Assembly (NCBI GenBank): GCA_016234925.1
Contig: JACRNI010000055.1
Span: forward strand, 1 to 34,347
Direction of reading: 5' to 3'
From: Deltaproteobacteria bacterium
GTDB taxonomy: Bacteria > Desulfobacterota > GWC2-55-46 > UBA9637 > GWC2-42-11
DNA: 34,347 nucleotides
The notes below the pieces were generated by a model. That model had not been told where the DNA came from, did not search any database, and saw only the letters and a program-made list of their open reading frames with translations. Shown here piece by piece: positions 25,301 through 34,347 of the stretch. Position numbers and translations under genes: made by a program. Numbering within the stretch: the stretch's first letter is position 1; every line of letters starts with the position of its first letter.

Positions 25301-26003
25301 ATGACAGATAGAGAAATTGAAGAAGTGTATCAAATCATCAAAGATTACCATGAGAAATATTTAAAAAAGCATGGGGTTAAGTTACCAAAGTTAAAAGATG
25401 CTGATGGGAAATATACCAGAAACGCGCTTGTTCTGATTTATCTAGCAAAATTTTATCCTAGCACTGTTTTAGTAACCAAACAAGATTTAACCGCATTTAT
25501 TAGGAAGTTTTATCCTGAAACAAATGATGTCCAGCAAGCAAGACATTTAGGGGCGCAGTCAGGATGGTTTATTTCAGCAGGCGGCAGGGATAATGTCCAT
25601 GTTAAGAAAATTGGGGAGTATCGGCTGATTACATTGGAAAGACCTTATCCCAACTTTAAAGGTCATAGAATTGAAACAACAGGCAATTGGGAGAATATAA
25701 AGCAGCAATATGGAAACAGATGTGCTACTTGCGGTTCAGAGGAAAATAAGAAAAATATACATTATCCTAATACAATAACAAAACTGCAAAAATCACACAT
25801 AGACCCTTTCAAATCATTAATTGAAGGCAATATCATTCCGCAATGCCAAAAATGTAACAGGGCATACAGAAATTTTTGGGTATTTGATGAAAGAGGAAGG
25901 GTTAGGGGAATAGCAAAACCGGCAGTAATTAAAAAATGCAGCAAAGACATAAAATGGAAAATCTACAAAATCTTATACAATGAATTTAAAGGAACAAATC
26001 CAA

Positions 26004-26011
<8 letters not shown>
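25301..26011 (+). CDS. Putative HNH-type restriction endonuclease
   Basis: The protein has 236 aa. The C-terminal part has a zinc-knuckle beta-beta-alpha metal nuclease pattern: C141/C144 (CATC), a likely general-base His166 in QKSHIDPF, IIPQCQKCN with C182/C185, then NRAYRNFWVFDERGRV. The N-terminal 130 residues would hold target recognition. The pattern and the adjacent adenine methyltransferase point to the nuclease of a type II system. The sequence specificity cannot be read. The ribosome binding site is weak. It overlaps the methyltransferase start by 8 nt. Confidence 0.75.
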
Positions 26012-28083
<2,072 letters not shown>

Positions 28084-28099
28084 TACATGCGAGGCTTGT

Positions 28100-28123
28100 A
28101 GGGGCTTGATTTATCAAGCCCCT
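28100..28123 (+). terminator. Probable terminator hairpin after ilvC
   Basis: AGGGGCTTGAT (28100-28110) pairs with ATCAAGCCCCT (28113-28123) around TT, followed by TTACAA. The stem is GC-rich but the T-run is short. It would close the ilv transcript. The following ~150 nt hold no recognisable gene. Confidence 0.55.
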
Positions 28124-28278
28124 TTACAATCAGGTTCAATAAATCGGGATGGGTAAGGAAGAAAGTTATTTATCTGTCCCATGAACCCCTACTAGCAGCC
28201 TTTCCTTCCATTCAACTACATTGCTTTCATCGGTAAATATCCAATCTCTGTCTCAGCCGCTTTTCCCTCAAAGTTTTC

Positions 28279-28307
28279 TTGATAGAAACATAGATTGATG
28301 ATATATA
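28279..28307 (+). promoter_or_regulatory. Possible sigma-70 promoter of the histidine kinase gene
   Basis: TTGATA (28279-28284) and TATATA (28302-28307) are 17 nt apart, about 30 nt upstream of the ATG and in front of a GGAG binding site. Five of six -35 bases match consensus and four of six at -10. Confidence 0.4.
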
Positions 28308-28336
28308 TCTGCTGACTTTCTGGAGAAGTTTTTAAT

Positions 28337-29833
28337 ATGAAAAACCTTTCAATAAAAATCAAACTGTATATCCTCTTCCTTTTCTTTTTTGTAATAGGGT
28401 TTGTCAATATCATCATATTTATAAATTCCTTGAACAGGATGGCGACATACACCAATCTTTTGAATATATCAGGGTCTGAAAGGTGGCGTATCTACGGCAT
28501 TGTCTATAAAATCAATCTTTATAGTCCTGATTCAACCGAGGATGAAAAGGTATTAAAAGAACTTGTCCATATGTATGAATTGGTATTGGAGAAGATTAAA
28601 GCGTCTGTGAAGGAAGAAGATGGTGAAAGGGTGATGCTAAACAGCATAAATGCCCTATTAGAGGATATGACTAGAAAATGGATCCCTTTTAAGGCAAGCG
28701 TAAACGGCTTTATTGCTGCTGAAGGATTCAAGGCAAGAGAGGACTTCAGAAATCAGGCTGTCTATGCAGCGCCTGAACTTGTAAACTTTGCCGATAGATT
28801 AACCGGCGATATTCAAAGATATGCTGACAGCAGAGCGGTTTTTTTAAAGAGATTGACAGTCATTGCATTTTTAGTATCCATCCTGTTTTTAAGTTTTACA
28901 ATCTATATCTTTTTGAAAAGCGTGATAAAACCTATTGACGAGGCAAAGTCTTTTGCCAATAAGATCGCATCAGGCGATTTGAGTGTGAGATTAAGAACAA
29001 GGTCTCTTGACGAGATAGGAATACTCGTTCATACCCTCAATGATATGGTTGAAAAATTCGATGAGACATATAAGAATATGGAAAAGACTATAAATCAAAG
29101 GAGTGAGCAGCTTGTGAAGGCAGAGAAACTCAGCGCTATCGGCAGCCTTGCAGCCGGTATTGCGCATGAAATCAATAATCCGTTGACCGGGGTTGTCGGC
29201 TATTCACAACTTTTACTTTCAAGAGACCTCGATGATGACACAAAGAAAAAGATTAAAAAGATAAATGATGAGGCGCTTCGCGCTGCCAAGATAGTAAAAA
29301 ATCTTCAGTCTTTTGCAAGACAGGGCGCATACGAAAGGCAATATGTTGATATAAACAGTGTGATTGAAAAAACTATAGATGCAAAGAATGAGGAATTTTT
29401 ATCAAATAATATTCAAGTTGCAAGGGAATTTGGAAATGACCTGCCGTGGACAATGGGCGACCCTTTGCAGATTCAGTATGCCTTTTTAGCAATCATAAGC
29501 AATGCCGTCCATTCAATGGAAGCAACTAGCAGCAGGAAACTATTCACAGTAAAAACAAAACTTACAATAATAGACGATAAGACTAACAAGAGGATGATAA
29601 GGATATTGTTTAATGATACGGGCTGTGGTATTCCAAAAGGTATTATAGATAAGATTTTTGACCCGTTTTTTACAACAAAGGATGTCGGCAAAGGCACAGG
29701 ACTTGGTTTGTCTGCTGCGTATGGCATTATAAAGGAACACAATGGAGTTATATATGCAGAAAGCAAAGAAGGCGAGGGGACTACTATTATTGTAGAGTTA
29801 CCTGTTATAGAGGTGCCTGTGAAAAGCAAGTGA
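28337..29833 (+). CDS. Membrane sensor histidine kinase with a PilJ/NarX-like sensor domain
   Basis: The protein has 498 aa. A transmembrane helix (~11-30) leads into a periplasmic four-helix-type domain with NISGSERWRIYGIVYKINLY, similar to the N-terminal domains of PilJ and NarX. A second helix (~172-194), a HAMP domain (~195-245) and a coiled coil follow. The kinase core has His277 (GIAHEINNPLTGVVGYSQLL), DTGCGIPKGIIDKIFDPFFTTK and GKGTGLGLSAAYGII. It autophosphorylates on His277 and should pass phosphate to a response regulator, but none is adjacent, so it is an orphan. The sensed signal is unknown. Confidence 0.9.
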   Translation: MKNLSIKIKLYILFLFFFVIGFVNIIIFINSLNRMATYTNLLNISGSERWRIYGIVYKINLYSPDSTEDEKVLKELVHMYELVLEKIKASVKEEDGERVMLNSINALLEDMTRKWIPFKASVNGFIAAEGFKAREDFRNQAVYAAPELVNFADRLTGDIQRYADSRAVFLKRLTVIAFLVSILFLSFTIYIFLKSVIKPIDEAKSFANKIASGDLSVRLRTRSLDEIGILVHTLNDMVEKFDETYKNMEKTINQRSEQLVKAEKLSAIGSLAAGIAHEINNPLTGVVGYSQLLLSRDLDDDTKKKIKKINDEALRAAKIVKNLQSFARQGAYERQYVDINSVIEKTIDAKNEEFLSNNIQVAREFGNDLPWTMGDPLQIQYAFLAIISNAVHSMEATSSRKLFTVKTKLTIIDDKTNKRMIRILFNDTGCGIPKGIIDKIFDPFFTTKDVGKGTGLGLSAAYGIIKEHNGVIYAESKEGEGTTIIVELPVIEVPVKSK

Positions 29834-29842
29834 AAAGACTAA

Positions 29843-30030
29843 AACTCAAATCTCAAAATGCAAAACTTTAGAAATGGTTCTAGGGTTCAGTAGCGTTGCC
29901 CTTTATGGGCAACGAATTCGTCGGGGATAAACCCCGACGCTACTTGACCCCTCGAATCCATGAACCCTTTAAAAAATGGTTTTACAGTTTTGAGTTGTAG
30001 TTTTGACTTTTGCGTTTTGACTTTTGAGTT
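29843..30030. repeat. Nested palindrome between the kinase and ZIP genes
   Basis: The outer arms 29843-29868 and 30005-30030 match at about 21 of 26 positions (AACTCAAA...GCAAAA and complement). Inside them GGGTTCA and TGAACCC form a second inverted pair, and these in turn enclose the 54-bp three-way-junction repeat. The block fills the whole intergenic space, and the ZIP start lies 12 nt beyond it. Confidence 0.65.
29890..29943. repeat. 54-bp three-way-junction repeat, copy 2
   Basis: Every base is identical to 19597-19650, over 10 kb away, including hairpin loops. This copy is embedded in a larger palindrome, as if one element had inserted into another. Confidence 0.88.
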
Positions 30031-30041
30031 ATCTTTTATCT

Positions 30042-30785
30042 ATGGAAAACCAATTCTTAAACATTACTATCTACTCAATGCTCGCAGGACTATCAACAGT
30101 TGCCGGGATATATCTTGTTTTAAAAAAAGAGGCATGGGCTGTAAAAAATTCTGTTTTTCTAATTAGTTTTTCAGGCGGCGTTGTCTTGACAGCGGCATTT
30201 GTAAATATACTACCCGAGGCAATGGAGATAAATGCCGACAGTCTTAACTATGTCTTAATTACGCTCATAACCTTTTATATTATTGAACATGCAGTGATGA
30301 TACACTCATGCCCTGAAGGCGGCTGCGAATCGCATCCGATTGGCTGGCTTAGCTTTTTAGGCATAGGCTTTCATTCCATTCTTGACGGTGTTGCAATCGG
30401 CGCCGGTTTTGAGGCAAGTTTTTCCCTTGGCATAGTAGCGACAATAGGGGTGCTTCTCCATGAACTGCCGGAAGGCATAACAATTACATCCATTCTTCTG
30501 CACGAAGGTTTTAGCAGAAAAAAGACCGTATTCCTTTCGTGGATAGTTGCCGCTGCAACGCCGATAGGCGCAATTGGCTCATACTTTTTCTTAACGGATA
30601 TTTCTAAAGAAGCACTTGGTTTTTTTCTTGCAGTAGCAGCAGGTTCTTTTATATATGTAGGCGCATCCGACCTTTTGCCGGAGACGCATAAAAATTCCAG
30701 CAAAAAAAATATATTATCTGTTATATCCGGGGCATTATTGATTTATCTTGTCGGACATTTTATCGCCGGAAATGGGGGGCATTAA
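30042..30785 (+). CDS. ZIP-family divalent metal transporter
   Basis: This 247-aa protein has about seven or eight transmembrane helices. The ZIP metal-site motifs are in helices 4 and 5: H111-S-I-L-D115-G and H140-E141-L-P-E144-G. A loop HSCPEGGCESH (~88-98) has Cys and His residues that could bind metal. ZIP proteins move Zn2+ or Fe2+ toward the cytosol; substrate cannot be told here. The start is set at the Met after a leader lacking a clear binding site; an in-frame start six codons earlier lies in the palindrome. The purB ATG follows the stop with no gap. Confidence 0.88.
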   Translation: MENQFLNITIYSMLAGLSTVAGIYLVLKKEAWAVKNSVFLISFSGGVVLTAAFVNILPEAMEINADSLNYVLITLITFYIIEHAVMIHSCPEGGCESHPIGWLSFLGIGFHSILDGVAIGAGFEASFSLGIVATIGVLLHELPEGITITSILLHEGFSRKKTVFLSWIVAAATPIGAIGSYFFLTDISKEALGFFLAVAAGSFIYVGASDLLPETHKNSSKKNILSVISGALLIYLVGHFIAGNGGH

Positions 30786-32087
30786 ATGATAGAGAGATAT
30801 GCAAGAAAAGACATGGCTAAAATATGGGAGACTGAAAACAGGTTCAAGAAATGGCTTGATATTGAGGTGGCGGCATGCGAGGCATGGGCGAAATTAGGAG
30901 AGATACCCAATAATGCTGTCAAAAACATCAGGGACAAGGCTTGTTTTGATATTAAAAGGATTGATGAGATTGAGGCTGTTGTAAAGCATGATGTGATTGC
31001 GTTTCTCACATCTGTTGCTGAGTTTGTCGGTACTGATTCAAGATACATCCACAAAGGCATGACATCTTCTGATGTGCTTGACACATCCCTTGCCATTCTC
31101 CTGAAAGAGGCTTCTGACCTGATTATAACTGGCATAAAGTCAATGATGGGTGTTCTGAAAGAAAAGGCATTTGAGTATAAAGATACGGTTATGATCGGAC
31201 GCTCCCACGGCATCCATGCAGAGCCGATAACATTCGGCTTAAAAATGGCGCTCTGGCATGAAGAAATGAAGAGAAATCTTGAGAGGATGAAAACGGCAAA
31301 AGATATTATATCATACGGCAAGATTTCAGGCGCTGTCGGAACATTTGCAAATATCCCGCCGTTTGTTGAAGAGTATGTATGCAAGAAACTTGGACTAAAA
31401 CCCGCGCCTGTTTCTACTCAGATTATCCAGAGGGACAGGCACGCAGAATATTTCACAACCCTTGCAATTATTGCATCATCAGTAGAAAAATTTGCAGTTG
31501 AGATAAGGCATCTTCAGAGGACTGAAGTCTTAGAGGCGGAAGAGCCTTTTACAAAAGGCCAAAAAGGCTCATCTGCCATGCCTCATAAGAGAAACCCTGT
31601 TTTGTCGGAAAATCTGACAGGTCTTGCAAGGCTTGTAAGGGGCTATGCAAATGCGGCAATGGAGAATATTCCGCTCTGGCACGAGAGGGACATCAGTCAT
31701 TCCTCTGTGGAAAGGGTGATTGCGCCTGATGCCGCGATATTAGTTGATTTTATGTTGAACAGGATGACAGGGCTTATAAAGGACTTAAATGTATATCCTG
31801 AAAATATGAAGAAAAATCTTGATAAGATGAAAGGGCTTATAAATTCCCAAAGGGTCTTGCTTGCACTGGCTGAAAAAGGCGCATCAAGGGAAGATGCGTA
31901 TAAAGTGGTTCAGAGGAATGCAATGAAGGTCTGGGCAAAGGGCATGAACTTTAAAACCCTTTTGCTTAAAGACAAAGATGTTGTAAAATACCTTTCAAAA
32001 AAAGAGATTTCAGAATTGTTTGATATTGCATATCATTTAAAAAATGTGGATTATATATTTAAAAGGGTCTTCAAAAACAGGGATTAG
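30786..32087 (+). CDS. purB: Adenylosuccinate lyase
   Basis: This 433-aa cytosolic enzyme releases fumarate at two steps of purine synthesis (SAICAR to AICAR and adenylosuccinate to AMP). MTSSDVLDTSLAILL, GRSHGIHAEPITFGLKMALW and the fumarase/lyase signature SSAMPHKRNP (from ~262) are intact, with the catalytic serine loop complete. It starts on the base after the ZIP stop, so the two are translationally linked; the pairing itself has no evident metabolic logic. Confidence 0.96.
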   Translation: MIERYARKDMAKIWETENRFKKWLDIEVAACEAWAKLGEIPNNAVKNIRDKACFDIKRIDEIEAVVKHDVIAFLTSVAEFVGTDSRYIHKGMTSSDVLDTSLAILLKEASDLIITGIKSMMGVLKEKAFEYKDTVMIGRSHGIHAEPITFGLKMALWHEEMKRNLERMKTAKDIISYGKISGAVGTFANIPPFVEEYVCKKLGLKPAPVSTQIIQRDRHAEYFTTLAIIASSVEKFAVEIRHLQRTEVLEAEEPFTKGQKGSSAMPHKRNPVLSENLTGLARLVRGYANAAMENIPLWHERDISHSSVERVIAPDAAILVDFMLNRMTGLIKDLNVYPENMKKNLDKMKGLINSQRVLLALAEKGASREDAYKVVQRNAMKVWAKGMNFKTLLLKDKDVVKYLSKKEISELFDIAYHLKNVDYIFKRVFKNRD

Positions 32088-32122
32088 GGGCTAGGGAATT
32101 ATAGTAACGGCAAGAAATAGAG

Positions 32123-32166
32123 TGTCATTGCGAGTGAAGCGAAGCAATCCCTATACTATAGTATAG
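32123..32166. repeat. Half copy of the TGTCATTGCGAG repeat joined to a 16-bp palindrome
   Basis: TGTCATTGCGAGTGAAGCGAAGC and six more bases (to 32150) match the left half of the family at 3898 and 14812, but no right half follows. Instead CTATACTATAGTATAG (32151-32166), a perfect palindrome, begins directly. The copy looks truncated. Confidence 0.65.
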
Positions 32167-32170
32167 TTTA

Positions 32171-32184
32171 TTCCTTATAAGGAA
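32171..32184 (+). promoter_or_regulatory. mscS ribosome binding site inside a palindrome
   Basis: TTCCTTATAAGGAA is a perfect 14-bp palindrome whose right half supplies the AAGGAA ribosome binding site, 3 nt before the mscS ATG. An intramolecular stem needs a loop of at least three bases, so only about five pairs could form; dimerisation or protein binding is an alternative. Confidence 0.4.
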
Positions 32185-32187
32185 GTA

Positions 32188-33255
32188 ATGAACATCAAAA
32201 TAAGCGAAAATCTAAAAGTCTGGAGTGAGGATATTATTTATTCACTCTTCATCTTGATTGCCTTCTGGCTCCTTGCAAGGTTTGCAAGATATTTTTTTGC
32301 AAAGTGGGTTTCAAGATTTACAAAGCACACTGAAACAGAACTGGATGATAAGATTATTGATGCTGTAAAATCGCCGATTTACTACATCATATTGCTTTTT
32401 GGCATTTCTTTGGCAATTTCTGTCCTTCCGCTTCCACCAAAGGTAATCTCTATAAGCGATGGCATTGTTTATGTCTTTGGCGTGTCCGTCGGCATATTTA
32501 TATCTTATAGGGTTGTGAATGTTTTTCTTGAATGGTACACGCATAATGTAGCGTTAAAGACAGACAGCCAGATAGAAAGGGAATTCCTTCCGCTTATTGA
32601 AAAAGTAATATTCGTTTTTATACTAATCACAGGTTTAATTGTTGTTTTAAAACATTTTAATTATGATATACTTTCTCTTGTAACAGCGCTCGGCGTTGCG
32701 TCTATGGCAATAGGTCTTGCTGCAAAGGACACGCTTGCAAACATGATTTCGGGATTTACCCTTATGCTTGACAGGCCGTTCAGGGTTGGCGACAGGATTC
32801 AACTTGCAGGCGGTGAAACAGGGGATGTTATGGAGATAGGGCTGAGATGCACAAGGATAAGGACTATGGAAAGCAATATCCTTGTTGTGCCGAATACGGA
32901 ATTGGTAAACACAAAGGTCATAAATCAGTGCTTTCCTGATAATGTGATGAGGGCAAAGGCAAAGGTCGGCATTGCATACAATAGCGATGTTGAAAAGGCA
33001 AAAAGGATAATGCTTGATATTGCAAACAACCATCCTAAAGTTGTAAAATTCCCGCCGCCAATAGCGCTCTTTACAGAATTTGCAGAGTCCTGTCTTGTGA
33101 TACAGATGTTTTACTGGGTGGATAACTGGTTTGAGATTGGTATTGTTCAGGACGAAATAAATTGCAGAATAAAAAAGAGATTTGAGGACGAAGGCATAGA
33201 GATACCGTTTCCCATAAGGACTATTTATTTGAAAAAAGGGGAAGAGATGATATGA
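32188..33255 (+). CDS. Small-conductance mechanosensitive channel (MscS family)
   Basis: This 355-aa inner-membrane protein has N-terminal helices (~15-35, ~65-85, ~90-110, ~130-150). The pore helix and beta domain are diagnostic: LGVASMAIGLAAKDTLANMISGFTLMLDRPFRVGDRI, then IGLRCTRIRTMESNILVVPNTELVNTKVIN. MscS channels open on membrane tension to release solutes after osmotic downshock. The final codons (EEMI) lie in the conserved leader of the GATTACA-type repeat copy 3, so the repeat may have altered the C-terminus. Confidence 0.92.
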   Translation: MNIKISENLKVWSEDIIYSLFILIAFWLLARFARYFFAKWVSRFTKHTETELDDKIIDAVKSPIYYIILLFGISLAISVLPLPPKVISISDGIVYVFGVSVGIFISYRVVNVFLEWYTHNVALKTDSQIEREFLPLIEKVIFVFILITGLIVVLKHFNYDILSLVTALGVASMAIGLAAKDTLANMISGFTLMLDRPFRVGDRIQLAGGETGDVMEIGLRCTRIRTMESNILVVPNTELVNTKVINQCFPDNVMRAKAKVGIAYNSDVEKAKRIMLDIANNHPKVVKFPPPIALFTEFAESCLVIQMFYWVDNWFEIGIVQDEINCRIKKRFEDEGIEIPFPIRTIYLKKGEEMI

Positions 33256-33360
33256 AAGATTACACCGATTATAAAGGCAGATTACGCAGATTAAGGCAAA
33301 ATAGCAGTTTTTAATCTGTGTAATCGTATTCCCAAAATCTGTGTAATCAATTTCTTTCAT
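33252..33360. repeat. 110-bp GATTACA-type repeat, copy 3, before the chemotaxis gene
   Basis: The left arm GATTACGCAGATTAA is followed by two right arms ending CTGTGTAATC (the first near 33311-33325, the second ending ~33349). The ATG of its MKDYTDYKG frame overlaps the mscS stop; this frame closes after 20 codons. It ends 12 nt before the ATG of the chemotaxis receptor gene. Confidence 0.8.
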
Positions 33361-33372
33361 AAGAGATTTGAT

Positions 33373-34347
33373 ATGAATATGCAATCTTTAAAATTCAGAT
33401 ACGCTTTTTGTTTTGTATCGCTGGGTTTTTTGCTGCTGTCGGTGGTTGTTGTAACCTATATAATGGGCAGGGCTAATGAAGACACAGGGCAGATTATAAA
33501 TGTATCCGGCGGACAAAGGATGAGGACTGTAAAGTTGGCGTATCTTCTGGAACGTTATCAGGTAAACTACGGACCCAGTGAGTTAAAAGTAATAGAGGAT
33601 ACCGTGTCTGACTATGATGCAAGGATGAAGGCTTTGGAAAGCGGCAGCGCATTTGGAATAGAAAATGGCGTATCCGATGCGGCATTAAAGGAGGAACTTA
33701 AAAAAAGCATTAAAATCTGGGGGGATTTTAGAATTTTAATAAAAGATGGTTTGGCAGAAAAATATGACCCCAATAAAATAGATGCTGTAATAAACGACCT
33801 GCTTTCATCATTGGACAAATTAACCAATGGGTTGGCTGACGAATCAGTCCGTAAAAATAAAAAAGCAATGATGCTGGAGATAGGATTAACATTTATAGCC
33901 CTTTGCATGATATTTGCTTATACCTTTACCAATAATCATTACACTGTTAATCCCATTGCAGAAATAGTTAAGACAGTCAGGGCATTTGCTGGAGGAGATA
34001 TTACACAAAGGAGCAAGTATGCAACCGGTTTGTTTGAATTTAAAGACGAGATTTATGAATTAGAAGAGTTATTAAATACCGCCATAGAAAATACAGAAAT
34101 AATAATAAGTGACATAGCGAATTCCTCCTCCAAGATCGCCTCCTCCTCCGAGCAGTTAAGCGCCTCCTCCACCCAAATCGCAAAAGGAGCAGAGGCACAG
34201 ACCCAAAAGGCAGCCCAAGTAGCAACAGCAGCAGAGCAGATGTCAGCAACAGTAATAGAAGTAGCAAAAAACGCATCAGGCGCATCAGAAGCCGCAAAAG
34301 ACGCAAACAAAGCAGCCCATAAAGGCGGAGAAATAGTAAAAAGGACA
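33373..34347 (+). CDS. Methyl-accepting chemotaxis protein, 5' part (cut by window end)
   Basis: 325 codons are open to the edge with no stop. A transmembrane helix (~13-31) leads into a PilJ/NarX-type periplasmic domain with INVSGGQRMRTVKLAYLLERY. A second helix (~174-192) and a HAMP region (VNPIAEIVKTVRAFAGGDITQR) follow. The start of the methylated coiled coil comes last (SSSEQLSASSTQIAKGAEAQ...AAEQMSATVIEVAKNA). The product would signal to CheA from the inner membrane. From 34120 the codon use changes abruptly: T-ending codons fall from 27 of 79 to 2 of 76. The start has a weak AAGAGA binding site. Confidence 0.88.
   Translation, partial: MNMQSLKFRYAFCFVSLGFLLLSVVVVTYIMGRANEDTGQIINVSGGQRMRTVKLAYLLERYQVNYGPSELKVIEDTVSDYDARMKALESGSAFGIENGVSDAALKEELKKSIKIWGDFRILIKDGLAEKYDPNKIDAVINDLLSSLDKLTNGLADESVRKNKKAMMLEIGLTFIALCMIFAYTFTNNHYTVNPIAEIVKTVRAFAGGDITQRSKYATGLFEFKDEIYELEELLNTAIENTEIIISDIANSSSKIASSSEQLSASSTQIAKGAEAQTQKAAQVATAAEQMSATVIEVAKNASGASEAAKDANKAAHKGGEIVKRT

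Noticed and set aside
34040-34310. Antisense leucine/alanine-rich frames opposite the chemotaxis gene
   Set aside because: They are artefacts of the T-poor, repetitive serine/alanine codons on the + strand; the sense frame is an unmistakable receptor.

Overview
The window reads as ordinary chromosome of an AT-leaning, Gram-negative, LPS-making bacterium. It encodes BamD, LpxH, a LapA/LapB-like protein, a long sigma-70 and a two-subunit acetolactate synthase. The mixture of multi-PAS/HD-GYP signalling, many TPR proteins and abundant small palindromic repeats resembles uncultured Desulfobacterota- or Nitrospirota-like genomes. That placement is an impression, because no rRNA or other marker settles it. 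Nearly all genes are on the + strand; only the PAS/HD-GYP gene and lpxH are on the - strand.

Layout. (1) 1-7.6 kb: the 3' end of an unknown gene, rsfS, a LapA-LapB-like fusion, gpmI, a repeat-packed gap, rpoD, murI and a GerMN-domain protein. (2) 7.6-10 kb: a cobalamin-dependent methionine synthase without an activation domain. (3) 10-14.8 kb, - strand: a 1307-aa five-PAS/two-GAF/HD-GYP protein and lpxH. (4) 14.9-19.6 kb: rsmI, a small membrane-anchored coiled-coil protein, a CCA-adding/poly(A) polymerase-type enzyme, bamD, a TPR protein and a DUF465-type protein. (5) 19.6-28.1 kb: branched-chain amino acid synthesis, ilvD-ilvB-ilvN-ilvC. This set is interrupted by an MNT/HEPN pair plus a TPR gene between ilvD and ilvB, and by a type II restriction-modification pair between ilvN and ilvC. 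(6) 28.3-34.3 kb: a membrane histidine kinase, a ZIP metal transporter, purB, an MscS channel and the 5' part of a methyl-accepting chemotaxis protein that runs off the window.

The most distinctive content is structural. At least four families of small dispersed repeats sit between genes: a ~110-bp element (three copies) with one left arm and two competing right arms; a 126-bp palindrome (two close copies plus looser relatives); a 54-bp element (two identical copies) that folds on paper as a three-way junction; and a family with TGTCATTGCGAG ends. Short tandem repeats have also entered coding sequence, notably the two interdomain linkers of MetH. The MNT/HEPN module is flanked by a 44-bp direct repeat of the ilvD 3' end, so the HEPN protein now ends with an IlvD-like tail. 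I see no rRNA, tRNA, CRISPR array, integrase or complete insertion sequence.
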